Below are positions 50,871 through 62,800 of a DNA stretch of 64,000 nucleotides, one piece after another (position 1 is the first letter of the stretch; every line of letters starts with the position of its first letter). The notes beneath the pieces were generated by a model. The model was not told where the DNA came from. It saw nothing but the letters and a program-made list of their open reading frames with translations, and searched no databases. Made by a program: the position numbers and the translations under genes. The stretch covers positions 933,001-997,000 of the forward strand of contig NZ_JBAWKJ010000001.1 in NCBI RefSeq assembly GCF_037095755.1, in the 5' to 3' direction. The DNA comes from Sphingopyxis sp. CCNWLW2. GTDB lineage: Bacteria > Pseudomonadota > Alphaproteobacteria > Sphingomonadales > Sphingomonadaceae.

Positions 50871-53800
50871 TCAGGCCGCCGCCATCTGGTGAAGATCCGC
50901 TTCCAGCGTCTGGCTGGTCGGGAACGCCACGTCGGGCGCGATCTGTTGATCGAGGAACTGCGCCAGATCGAAAGCGGGCGTCTCGCCGGCCGCGACCTGC
51001 ACCGGTTCGGCGCCGCCCGTGACGGCGTGGATCAGTTGATCGACCGTGCTGGCGCCGCTCTCCAGGACCTCGGCAAGCACCGCGGCCGCCGCCGGATCAT
51101 GCGCCGCGGCAGCCGCCTCGGCGGGCACCGCCACCAGCGCCAGCAGACCGTCCATCACGCCCGGATCGAACGACCCGCGATCCGCGATCATGTCGGCCAG
51201 CGAATCCGAGTTGCCGGTATCGGCATTGTCGGCGGGCTCGCTGCGCCAGCCGCTGTCCTCGGCGCCGTCGATCGCGGCGGCGCTCGCCTCGTCGGAATGC
51301 GGTGTGGCCGCTGTGTCGGGCGCGGCGGTTTTCGGCGTTTCGGCGAGGCTGTCGCTCGCAGCGCTCGAAGGCGCGGCCGTCGCCGCAGCATCGATGGATG
51401 CCGCTGCGACGCCGCCGTCGGCCTGCTCGATACCCGGCTCGTCCTTCGCCGCAATGATCGGCGACGCGCCGCTGTCCGGCTGCGCGTTCTGAACCCCAAC
51501 GATCAACGACGCGGCGACCAGCGAGCTCGTCAGCGCCTGGTTGCCCGCGGCGCGCTGGACGTCTTCCGCCTCGCGCGCCGGTGCGCGAGCGCCGAGCTGT
51601 GTGTCGAGCTGAACTTCGATATAGTCGCCGCTCGTGCCGTCCTCGCGGGTGAAGCCGCCGCGCGCGGTCACCGCCTGGCCATCGACCTGTTCGTCGGTGG
51701 GGGTGGCGCCCGTCGCAATCGAGGCGATCCCCCGATCGGCAAGGCTCGAAAGCTCGCCCGCATCGCTGACGCCGTCGGCGTTGGCGTCCTGCCAGATCAG
51801 GAGGTTGGCGAACGCCGCGTCGGCCGCGTCGATGACGCCATCGCCATTGCCGTCGAGCGAAGCGAGCGCCGCGACGCCGCTGGCGAAATCGCCGCCACCG
51901 AAGCCGGGGGTGAAAATCTCGGTTCCGCTATCGATCTTGCCATTGCCGTTGAGGTCGACCGCCAGAATGCCGTCGTTCGACGAATTCCACGTTACCCGGT
52001 CGGCCGCACCGTCGGCATTGATGTCGAACGCCGCGGTCGCGCCAAAGGCATAGCCGTCACCGCCCAGATCGAGGATGATCGGGTCGGCGGTTCCGACAAA
52101 GTTGGCGGCGGAAAGATTGCCGTACCCAACGCCGTTGATGGTCATAATATGTTCGACGGCCATCCCACCCTGGGTGGGGTTGGCGGCACCGGTGATCGAC
52201 ACCGAATAGATGCCGGCATTCGCCGATCCGCCCGTGCCCGAATAGACGATGAACGTGTAGATCCCGACCGGAATGCCGTCGGTTGCCGCTTGAATGAAGC
52301 CTTCGATCGTCGATCCGTCGCCGTCGTTGCCAAGCGAACCCGTCACCCAGGCACTATTGACCAATTCGACGACTTCGACCCCGGCGCCGATGGTGGTCTG
52401 CGCAGCCGTCACGGTCACGAAGCTGCCATCGGTGCGGCTGATCCCGCCCATCGACACCGCGACCCGGTCGTTTGTCGTCGAGAAATTGCTGACGGTGGCG
52501 ACCGTGTTGTCACCAAATCCCAGGGCCGTGTGGCTAAAGACGATCTTGTCCGCCGCGCCGTCGCCGCTGCCCAGATCAATCGTCCAGGCGCGCGTGGTGA
52601 GTGCTGCGGCGTTGATGGTGACCGTATCGGCCCCGGCGCCGGCGCTGACCACGCTGTTGTTGCCGGTGCTCGCGGTGAGCGCGTCGCCGCTCGCCGACCC
52701 GGTGATCGTCATCGTCTCGGTCTGCGCGCCGAGGTTGATCGTCACGCCCGTCGCAGCTCCCGATGCGGAAACCGTCTCGACATTCACCAGCCTGCCATCG
52801 GCGAGACCGTTGAGGTCGGCCGAGGTCGAGGTCAGCGCGATGATATCGGTGCTGCCGCCGGCAAGGTCGATTGTTCCAGCCGCCTGGATGATCGCGTCGA
52901 GCTGCGCGCCGGTCAGCGTCAGCGTGTCGGCACCGCTCGAGCCGGTGAGATTGCTCGTCTCGACATTGCTCACCACCGGCGTACCCGCAGCGGAAATATT
53001 CACCGCGCCGCTGAATGTGACGTTCAGCACGTCGGCGCCGGCCGCCAGGTCGATCGCGCCGAACGGCGCCCATTGCGCTGCCGACATCGACACGGTGTCG
53101 ATACCGCTGCTGCCCGTCAGCGTTTCGACGCCGCTGACCGTGCCGGTGGCGAAATTGACCGTCGTGGCGCCCGTCAACAGGATGGTGTCGTTGTTCGCAC
53201 CGCCGTTGATCGTTTCGGTCGCCCCGAACTCGCCATTGGCGAGCCAGAAAATATCGTTGCCGATACCGCCGGTCAGCGTGTCCGAACCGGTGCCACCCGA
53301 GATCAGGTCATCGCCATCGCCGCCATCGATGCTGTCATTGCCTTCCTGGCCGAAGACGATGTCGTTCCCGGTCCCCGCATTGATCGTGTCATTGCCGCCG
53401 GTCCGGCCGCTTTCCTTCGCAAGCGCCGCATAGTTCGCGCGAATATAGGCGATCGTGTCCTGACGGTTCCAGTCACCGCCATTCAGACCCGGATCGATCG
53501 ACTCCAGATTTGCCCGACCTTCGAGCGTCTGGAAGACCGCCCAGCCCGACCCGGCGGGAAGGCTGACGCCAAGCTGGGTCGCCAGCGCATCGGTGAACAG
53601 GACGTCGCCGAAGATCACGTCGCCGCCGGCGCCGCCATTGATGGTGTCATTCGCCGCCGCGGCGAGGTCGGTCGAGCCGCCCAGAACCTGAAGGACCGCG
53701 GCAAGCTCTTCGGCCGAGTCCGCGTTGGTCGCGCTACCGGTTCCGCCCGACGCATTGCCGTCTTCGACGTCGCTCAGCCGCGCGAGCAGCGTCGAATTGA

Positions 53801-56800
53801 CGTTGATGCCGATCGAGTCGATCGAATAGCCGGTCGCAAGGATCTGCTGCGGCTCGTTGGTGCCGTCCGACCCGAGGACCTGATCCATCGAATTCTGGAC
53901 GTTGGTCGCATCCGAATCACTCCCCGTGCCGCCGCTATTCCAGAGGGTCGGGAGGCCATCGGAAACGAACACGACCTTGTTCACATCGGCGCCGGCGATG
54001 CCATTGTTGCCGTTGATCCAGCTGAGCGCATCCTGGAGGCCGTCTTCATAATTGGTGCCGCCGGACGCCGACATGCCGTTGACCGCCGCCTTTGCCGAGG
54101 TGACCTGCGCCGTCTGAACGACGCCGTTCACGATCAGGTTGAACGTCCCAAGATTGGTGCCGCTGTTGTCGAAATCGATCACCGTGATCCGCACGTCGAG
54201 CGCGCCCGATTGCGACAGGCTGTCGATCAGCGCGTTCACGCCATTCTTGAGCGCCTGCATCCGCGAGATGGTGCCGCCGTCGAAATCGATCTGCGTCGTC
54301 ATGCTGCCCGAACTGTCGAGCACCAGAACGATATTCGCCTGTTGCCCCTCGGTGATCGTTACCGATCCCGGATCACCGACCAGCGTATCGTCGAACGCGC
54401 CGCCCTGGACGGCGCCGTCGGCCTGCCCTTGCGGATTGGCGACGACATGGTCGGTGGGTTCACCCACGACATCGGCGGTTGCCGAACCGATGACCAGCAG
54501 CGGTGAAGCCGTGGTGATAGCAAGCGACGCCTGCGCGGCGTCGTCGTCGCCGTCGACGATCGTGACCGGGACGTTGAAGTTCACCGGGTTTTCGGTCTGC
54601 ACGACCGCACCGAAGTCGCCGATCTTGAACGTATCGCCGCCGGCATGGTGGAATTCGATGCTGTTGTAGCCATCGGCGGTAAAGCCGGCGACGACGGTAT
54701 TCTCGACGACACCGGCGACGGTCGCTTCGCCGTTGGCGAAGGTCACGGTGAAGTTCTGGCCGCCGACATTATAGGTGCCATTCGCCGTCACGGAGAGCGT
54801 CGCATTGTTGAAGCTGATCGCGACCTTGGTGATCGTGTCCTTCACACCGTCGCCGATGTCGTTGTCGGTGTCGATATCGTCGCGCGCGACAAGTCGGACA
54901 CTGCTGCTGGAGTTGATATTGGTGAACAGCGCCGATGCTCCGTTCGCATTGTAATGCGAGTCGAAAGCATGGTTCTGATTGGCCAGCACGCCATAGTCCT
55001 GCCCGTTGGCGGGCGAGCCCGTCAGGTCGATGACGAAATCGACGCGCACCGCCTCGTTCGCCCCGACATTGTTGTTATCGACGCCGGTTTCGGTGTTGTT
55101 CGCGTTCACCGTGCCGCCGTCGACGCCATTCTTCATCGGCGTGACCAGAATGTCCTGGCTGTTATTGTCGCCGGTCTTAACAAAGCCGACCCACGCGGTA
55201 TTGCCGCCGACGAAATTATAGCCGCCGCTGTTGAAATCGACCGTCTGGGTCGAATCGAGCTTCTGGATCATCTGGACCTGATATTGGTCGGCGTGGCCCG
55301 CCGGCTGCAGGCGGATGATGAAGACGTCGTCGCCGTTCGGCTTTTCGGCGGTCAGGACGGTGCCGTCCGCCGAGATGACATAGTTGAGCGTCAGACCGCC
55401 CGCCGTCAGATTCTGCGCCTGGAGCGCCGCGATCGTCGCCGCGGTGAAGATCACGCTTCCCGGTCCGTCGCCGCCATAATTGTTATCGACATCGCCGTCG
55501 GTATCGAGCGACTGATACACCGACGAGCCGGGGGCATTGATCAGCGCCGCGCTGAGCGGCGCGATCGCGATCGGCGAGTCATCTTCGAGCCCGATGGTCA
55601 GCGCGGTCGCGTTGGTCACCGTCGTCGTGCCGTCGTTGACGCTGACCGGCACCACGAGCGACAGTGCGTCTTCCACAGTCGTGTTGGGATGATCGATCGG
55701 CGCCGACAGCGTTACCGTGAAGTTGCCGCTGTTATTGATCGAAACGCTGATGATCGTATTGCCACCGACCTTGCCCAGCAAAAGCTGCGGATTGGTCGTG
55801 TCCCACACGATCGGCTGACCGCCCGAGAACAGCGACGTCGCCGGTGCGCCGAGCGAGAAGGTCAGCGCATCGCCATCGAGGTCGGTGGCGGTGATCGTTC
55901 CGTTCCGGACGGTGAGGTTGGTCGTATCGACCGTGCCCGTCGTATCGGGGAAACCGCCCGGCAGGCCTTCGTCCGATACCGCGGTCGCCGCCGTCCCGAT
56001 CGTCGGCAGGTCGTTCGAGCCGTTGATCGTGATTTTCAGCGTCGTCGTCGAATGGTCATTGTCGCCATCGGTGATTGTATAGGTGAAGGTTTCGAGCAGC
56101 GTTTCACCCACACCGAGCGCCTGCACCGTCGCATTGCCGTTGTTCAGCGTATAGGTGTAGCCGCCGCCGGCGCCCAGCGTCAGCGTGCCATAGGTCCCGT
56201 TGACCACCAGGCCGACATTGCCCGTCACCGGCGTCGGCGAAGCCCCGGCAGCGACGCCCGTCACCGCCGCGCCGTCGGCGCCCAACGTGTCGGCGCTGCC
56301 CGGCGCATTGGTCGTGCCGACGCCGGTCAGGACATTGCCGGTCGCGGTCTGCACCGTATCTTCGGTCACCGCATCGGTATCGGGACGCGCCGTCGGCAGG
56401 TCATCCGAAACGGTGACATTGACCGTACCGTTCGCCGTATCGCCATCGACGTCCGTGGCGACAACACCGACCGAGCCGAGGTTGACGAGGTCGTCGACAT
56501 TGATCGTCGGATGGTCGTCATAATTATCGTTGAGCGTCGCGGTGACCGAGGCATTATTGCCCACGCGCACCAGGTCGAGCGTGACGACGAGCCGCGCACC
56601 GTCGGAGCCGGTGATCTGCGTGTCGGAGACGCGCAACCAGGTCAGGCCGCCGCCGAGACCCGCAACGCTGCTTGCGAAGACGATCGAGGCGATGGCGTCC
56701 GAACCCGGGGTGAAGACGAGCGAGCCGCTGGTGAAGTCGGGGTTTGCGGGCGTCGAGCCATCGACCAGATTCTGGTCGTCGAGCGCGAGCGTGATCGACC

Positions 56801-59800
56801 CGCCGCCGATGGGATTGGCGCCGTCGGTCAGGCTGATCGCCTGCGTCGAGGTCGAAGGATCGCCGTCGCCGTCAGTGATCGTGTAGCTGAAGCCGGCATC
56901 GACCGGTGCTGCACTGTTCACCGGGTTCGGATCGAAGGTCCATGCGCCGGCCGCAGTGAAGGTGTAGACCCCGTTCGCCGTGGTAATCGTCGTGGTGCCG
57001 GCCGGCGCGATCGCGGTGGTCGTCGCCCCGATCGTCACCGACGTCACGCTCGCGCCATCGGCGCCGCGCGTGTCATTGGTCAGCAGGTTGCCGCCCACCG
57101 CCGCCGCATCCTCGGCGACGACGATGTCGGCATCGGGTCGCGCGGTCGGCACATCGTCGATGATATTCACCGACAGCGTGCTGCTGGTCGTATCATTGTC
57201 GACGTCGGTCAGGGTGACGACAAAATTCTCGAACAGGCTGTTCTCGCTGGCGCCCGTCGCATGGACCTCGGCGGCAGCCAGCGTGTAGCTATAGCTGATC
57301 TCGCCAGTCGCCGCATTATAGGCCGTGATATTCAGCGTGTTGCCGAGCGGGGTGGGAATTGTCGCCGGCGTGAACACGCCGTTGTTGATGACCTGCACGC
57401 CATGGATCGTGAGGTTCGCGACGCCGTCGGGTGCCGAGATGTTGAAGGTGCCGGTCTGGGTGAGCGATTCCTTCGCCGTATCCGAACCTGCGGGCAGGTC
57501 GTCTTCGTCGACCGAGACATCGCCGCCCTGCGCCTCGGGCACCAGATTGGTGATCGTCACGCCGTCGTCGGTGCCGGTCAGCGTGACCGTCAGCGTCGCG
57601 GGGTCGCTGTCACCGTCCTTGTCGGTCAGCGTATAGGTGAAGATGTCGGTCAGCGTTGCCCCGGGGGCGAGCGCGTTGATCGCGGTCTGGCCGGCGGCGG
57701 TCAGCGTATAGGTCTGCGTGCCGTCGCCATTGATCGTGATCGTACCATAGGTGCCCGTCAGGCTGGTGAAGGTGCGGCTGCCGAAACCGTCAGCGCCGTC
57801 GGTGTCGTTGGTGTCGACGTCGAAGGTGACCGAGATCGGGCCGCCTTCGGTGAGGCCCGCCATATCGTCATTCGCCACCGGCGCATCGTCTTCGAATACC
57901 AGATTCTGGCCGATATTGGCGGTGGCGGTCGCCGTGTCTCCGTCGGCATCGGTGACCGTTGCGGTCAGCGTGATCAGATTGTCTGCCGACAGGCTCGTCG
58001 GCTGATCGGGTCCGCTGTTCGGGGTGTGGACGACCGCGCGGCTCTGGTCGAGCGTGACCGTGCCGTTCGCCGCGACGCTGACCGTGAAGACCAGCTCGTC
58101 CGAGGTCGCGGTCCGGCCCTGGACCACGCCGCCGACGACGCTGAGCACCACCGCCTGGTTCGTCAGCGTGTCGACAAGACCCGTCGGTCCGGCCGTGATG
58201 CCGAGCGCATAGGTCGTCGAATTCGCCGCCGCGGCGCCGTCGGCGCCAAAGGTCGGGGTAAAGACCGAGGCAAAGCTGAACGGCGCGTCCGTGCCGAACG
58301 TTGATTCATCGACCGTCAGCACCGGCTGCGTGGTGTTCGCAACCACCGTCGGCGTATCGTCGTCGAAGGTGATCCGGAGCGTGCCCGGCGCCGTCGATCC
58401 GTCGCTGTCGCTGACAATGAAGCCCAGCACCGCCGTGGCGTCATTCTCGTCGCCGCCCGGTGTGTGCAGGACATTGTCGACCAGCGTCACCTTATAGGCG
58501 CCGGTCGCGGGGTTGGTGACCTCGACGGTGAACAGCAAGCCGCGCGGACCGGTGCCGGTCAGTATGTTGGTGCCCGCGTTCCAGCCAAGCTGGACCGATT
58601 CCTGGCCCACAATGACGAACAGGCCGTTCATCGCGGCGAAGCTTACCGAACCCGGACCATCGCCACCGAAATTGAGGTCGAGCAGACCGCTGAAGGTCGC
58701 CTGATTATTGTCGCCGTCGCTGTTCGGATCGGCCAGGTCGCCGATCGTGCTGGCGGGATTGCCCCCGGCGAGTGCGTCGTCGTCGACAGAAGCCTCCGTC
58801 TGGCCCGCGGTCGGGACGTTGGCGTCGGTGATCGTGAAGCTGATTGACGCGGTCGCCGTGTCGTTGTCGCCATCGGTGACCGTGTAGGTCGCGGACGCGC
58901 TGCCGGTGCCGGGCACCGATGCGTCGGCGGTGAAGCTGTAGCTGCCGTCGGCCTTCACCTTGATCGTGCCGTGACCGATGTCGATGGCCTGCGAGAAGCC
59001 GTCGCCACCGAACAGCAGGACGGTGCCGTTGATCTGGGTGACGGTCGCGCTATCGGCGCCCTGCACGAAGTCGAGCGTGCCGGTAACCGTCGCGCCCTCG
59101 GCGACATTCTGGTTCGCCTCGGGCGAGGCGGCCGGGACGTCGTCGACGATGCGGACGTCGATCGACGCGCTGGCGGTCGAACCGTCGGCGTCGGTGACCT
59201 TGATCCCGATGCTGTCGTCGCGGCCGTCCTGGCCCATTGCCGGATGGTCGGCGCGGTTGTCGTTCAGCACATAATTATAGGTGAACGTCCCGCCGATCAC
59301 CGATCCGTCGGCGCCGGTCACGGGGGTGAAACCGGTAACGGTGAGCGTGCCATAGGCGCTCGTGACCGACTGCGGCGTAAAGGTGCCGTTGGCGACGACC
59401 AGCGTCAGCGGGGCACCGAGCGGCACGCCGTTGAAGCTGTCGATCACAACCGTGCCCATGCCGTCGGGGGTCGAGACGGTAAAGCTGTCGCTGTCGGTGA
59501 CATTGGCGGGGTTCGGAGCCGACCCGGGCGCCTCGCCGGGGCGCGCCGCCAGGCCATCTTCGTCGACCACCAGTTCGGTGCCCTCGACGTCGAGGCCATT
59601 GATCGTGACCCCGTCGTCGGCACCGTTGATCGTGATCGTCAGCGTCGTCGGCGCCGGATCGCCGTCGCCGTCGGTGATCGTATAGGTGAAGATCTCGGTC
59701 AGCGTCTGACCCGCCGAAAGACCCTGCACCGGCTGCGCCGCATTGTTGAGGACATAGGAATAGCTGCCGTCGGCGTTCAGCGTCAGCGTGCCATAGGCGC

Positions 59801-62800
59801 CCGCCAGCCCCGCGCCGACGACGCCAACCGTCGCACCAAAGCTCACGCCCGTGACGCTCGCGCCATCGGCGCCCCTGACGTCCGCATCACCGTCGGTCGC
59901 ATTGCCGTCGGTGCCGCCCGTACCGGTCAAAACATTGCCGTCGGCGGTCGAGGGACCATCCTCGGTCACGCTGTCGGTGTCGGGATCGGCGGTGGGAACA
60001 TCGTCGGTGACCTGCACGGTGACGACGCCCGTCGCGAGGTCGCCGTCGGTGTCGGTCGCCTGCACCGTGACGGTGCCAAGCGCCTGCGTCTGCGCGGCCA
60101 TCGCGAGCGCGTGGGGCAGATTGTCGGCGAGCGTGACGGTGACCGTCGCAAGCCCGAAGGTGTCGGGCGCGACCGATGCCGGTGCCGTCAGGCTGATCGT
60201 GATCGCGGCGGGACCACCGGACGTCAGCGAGCCGGTGATCGTCTGCCCGCCGGGCGCCATCGACCAGAAAATGTCGGTGCCCGCCCCGTCAAGATTGGCG
60301 ACAAGCCCGGCGACGCCGGTAAAGGCGAAACCCGACAGCGCGTCCGAGCCTGCACCGAAAAAGAGGTCGCCGCTGCTGACTTCTGCACCGCTCGCCGAGT
60401 TGCTGCCGTCCATCAGCGCGGCTTCGTCGACCGTCAGCGTGATCGGCTTGACGATCCGCGGATTCGCGCCGTCGTCGATCGCGATCGTCAGGCTGTCCGA
60501 TGTCGGATCGCCGTCGCGGTCGACCGCCGACAGGGTGAAGCTGGCGGACGGATTCGTGGCGTTGTTCTGGTTCCCCGCCGCCGCAAAGCTGAAGGTGCCG
60601 TTGGCGTTGACCGTCAGCGTGCCCGTCGGCTGGGTAATCGAAACGCTGCTTCCGGGTGCGAGCGACAGCGTCGCGTTGCCGCTACCAAAGCTGACATTGA
60701 CCGAGGCGACGCCGTCGGCGCCGCGGTCGAGCGTCCAGGTGCCCGTCGCGGTCGCGCCTTCGACGACGGTCGTCGGCGTATCCGAAAGGTTGAGCGTCGG
60801 CAGGTCGTCGACGATCGTGACACCGAACGATCCCGACGCCGTGGTGCCGTCATTGTCGGTGACGGTGAAGCCGATCCCCGCAAGGAAATCGCTATCCTCG
60901 CTGCCCGCCGCCGCCTGATCGATCGCCTGCGACAGGGTGACCGTATAGCCATAGGTGACCTGCGTCGCGCCGGGCCCCGCGGCCGGGGCCGTCAGGCTGA
61001 TGCGGATCACTTCATTGCCGCCGACCGAGCCGACGAGATCGTTGCCGACCTTCTCGAAGGTCACCGGCACAAGGTTGACGGTCAGCTGCGTGTCGAGCGC
61101 GGCACTGTCATTGAGCACAAGCGAACCCGCGAGCGTCGCGGGGACGTCGCTGCCGAAATCGACGGTAATCGTGCCATTGGCGCTCGCACTGCCGGTCGAG
61201 GTCACTTCGCCGGACAGACCGTTGTCGGCATTGGCGCCCACGAGGCCGTCCTCGTCGACGGTGACGTCAGCAATCTTGCCGATCTGCGGCGCCGAATCGG
61301 CGACGAGCGTGATCGTCGCGGTGGCGACGTCGGTGTCGCCGTCGCCGTCGGTGATCCGATACTGGAAGCTGACGCTGCCGGTTTCCTGCGCGCCGGGCGT
61401 GTAGGTGAAGCTGCCGTCGCCATTGTTGACGAGGGCGCCCGTGCCGGTGAGCGAACCGGCGACGAGCTGGACCGCCGAAGGCTGGACGCTGTCGGCGCCC
61501 TGGACGTCGTTGGCGAGCACATTGATCGTCACCGGCGCATTCTCGATCGTCTGCGTCGTGCCGTCATTGATCGCGTCGGGAACGTCGTCGACGATGCGGA
61601 CGTCGATCGACGCGCTGGCGGTCGAACCGTCGGCGTCGGTGACCTTGATCCCGATGCTGTCGTCGCGGCCGTCCTGGCCCATTGCCGGATGGTCGGCGCG
61701 GTTGTCGTTCAGCACATAATTATAGGTGAACGTCCCGCCGATCACCGATCCGTCGGCGCCGGTCACGGGGGTGAAACCGGTAACGGTGAGCGTGCCATAG
61801 GCGCTCGTGACCGACTGCGGCGTAAAGGTGCCGTTGGCGACGACCAGCGTCAGCGGGGCACCGAGCGGCACGCCGTTGAAGCTGTCGATCACAACCGTGC
61901 CCATGCCGTCGGGGGTCGAGACGGTAAAGCTGTCGCTGTCGGTGACATTGGCGGGGTTCGGAGCCGACCCGGGCGCCTCGCCGGGGCGCGCCGCCAGGCC
62001 ATCTTCGTCGACCACCAGTTCGGCGCCCTCGACGTCGAGGCCATTGATCGTGACCCCGTCGTCGGCGCCGTTGATCGTGATCGTCAGCGTCGTCGGCGCC
62101 GGATCGCCGTCGCCGTCGGTGATCGTATAGGTGAAGATCTCGGTCAGCGTCTGACCCGCCGAAAGACCCTGCACCGGCTGCGCCGCATTGTTGAGGACAT
62201 AGCTATAGCTGCCATCAGCATTGAGAGTCAGCGTACCGTAGGCGCCAGCGAGCGGCGCCCCCACGGTGCCGGCGGTCTGGCCAAATCCCACGCCCGTCAC
62301 GCTCGCGCCATCGGCGCCGCGCACATCCACCGCACCGTCGGTTGCGTTGGCGTCGGTGCCGCCCGAACCGGTCAGCACATTGCCGTCGGCGGTCGGAGGG
62401 CTTTCGCCCGTGCCGCCATCTTCGCTGACGCTGTCCGCGTCAGGATTGGCGGTCGGCACATCGTCGATGATGCGCACGTCGAGGCTGGCATTCGCGCTCG
62501 ATCCGTCGCTGTCGGTCACGACGACCGCGAAGCTGTCGCCGACGAAATCCTCGCCGATGCTCGTGTGCGTCAGCGTATTGTCGGAAAGGACGTAATTATA
62601 GGTGAAAGTCCCGCCGATCACCGATCCGTCGGTGCCCAGGACGGGCGTGAAGCCGGTGATGTTGACGACCCCGAGCGGGCTCGTCGCGGTGCCCGCGGTG
62701 AACACGCCGTTCGTCACGACCTGCGTGCCGCCGATCGTCACATTGCCCAGCCCGTCGGGGGTCGACACGGTGAAGCTGCCCGGCTGGGTCAGCGCCGCCG

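Noticed and set aside
50889..58304. Two plus-strand open frames of more than 1,200 codons opposite the adhesin
   Set aside because: They are mirror images of the repetitive adhesin. Its favoured codons (GAC, GTC, GGC, ACC) have complements without stops, and the translated frames are Arg/Ala-rich with no domain or ribosome site.
59136..62202. CRISPR-like or transposon duplication
   Set aside because: The repeats are in frame within one protein, too long for CRISPR, and lack terminal inverted repeats or a transposase.
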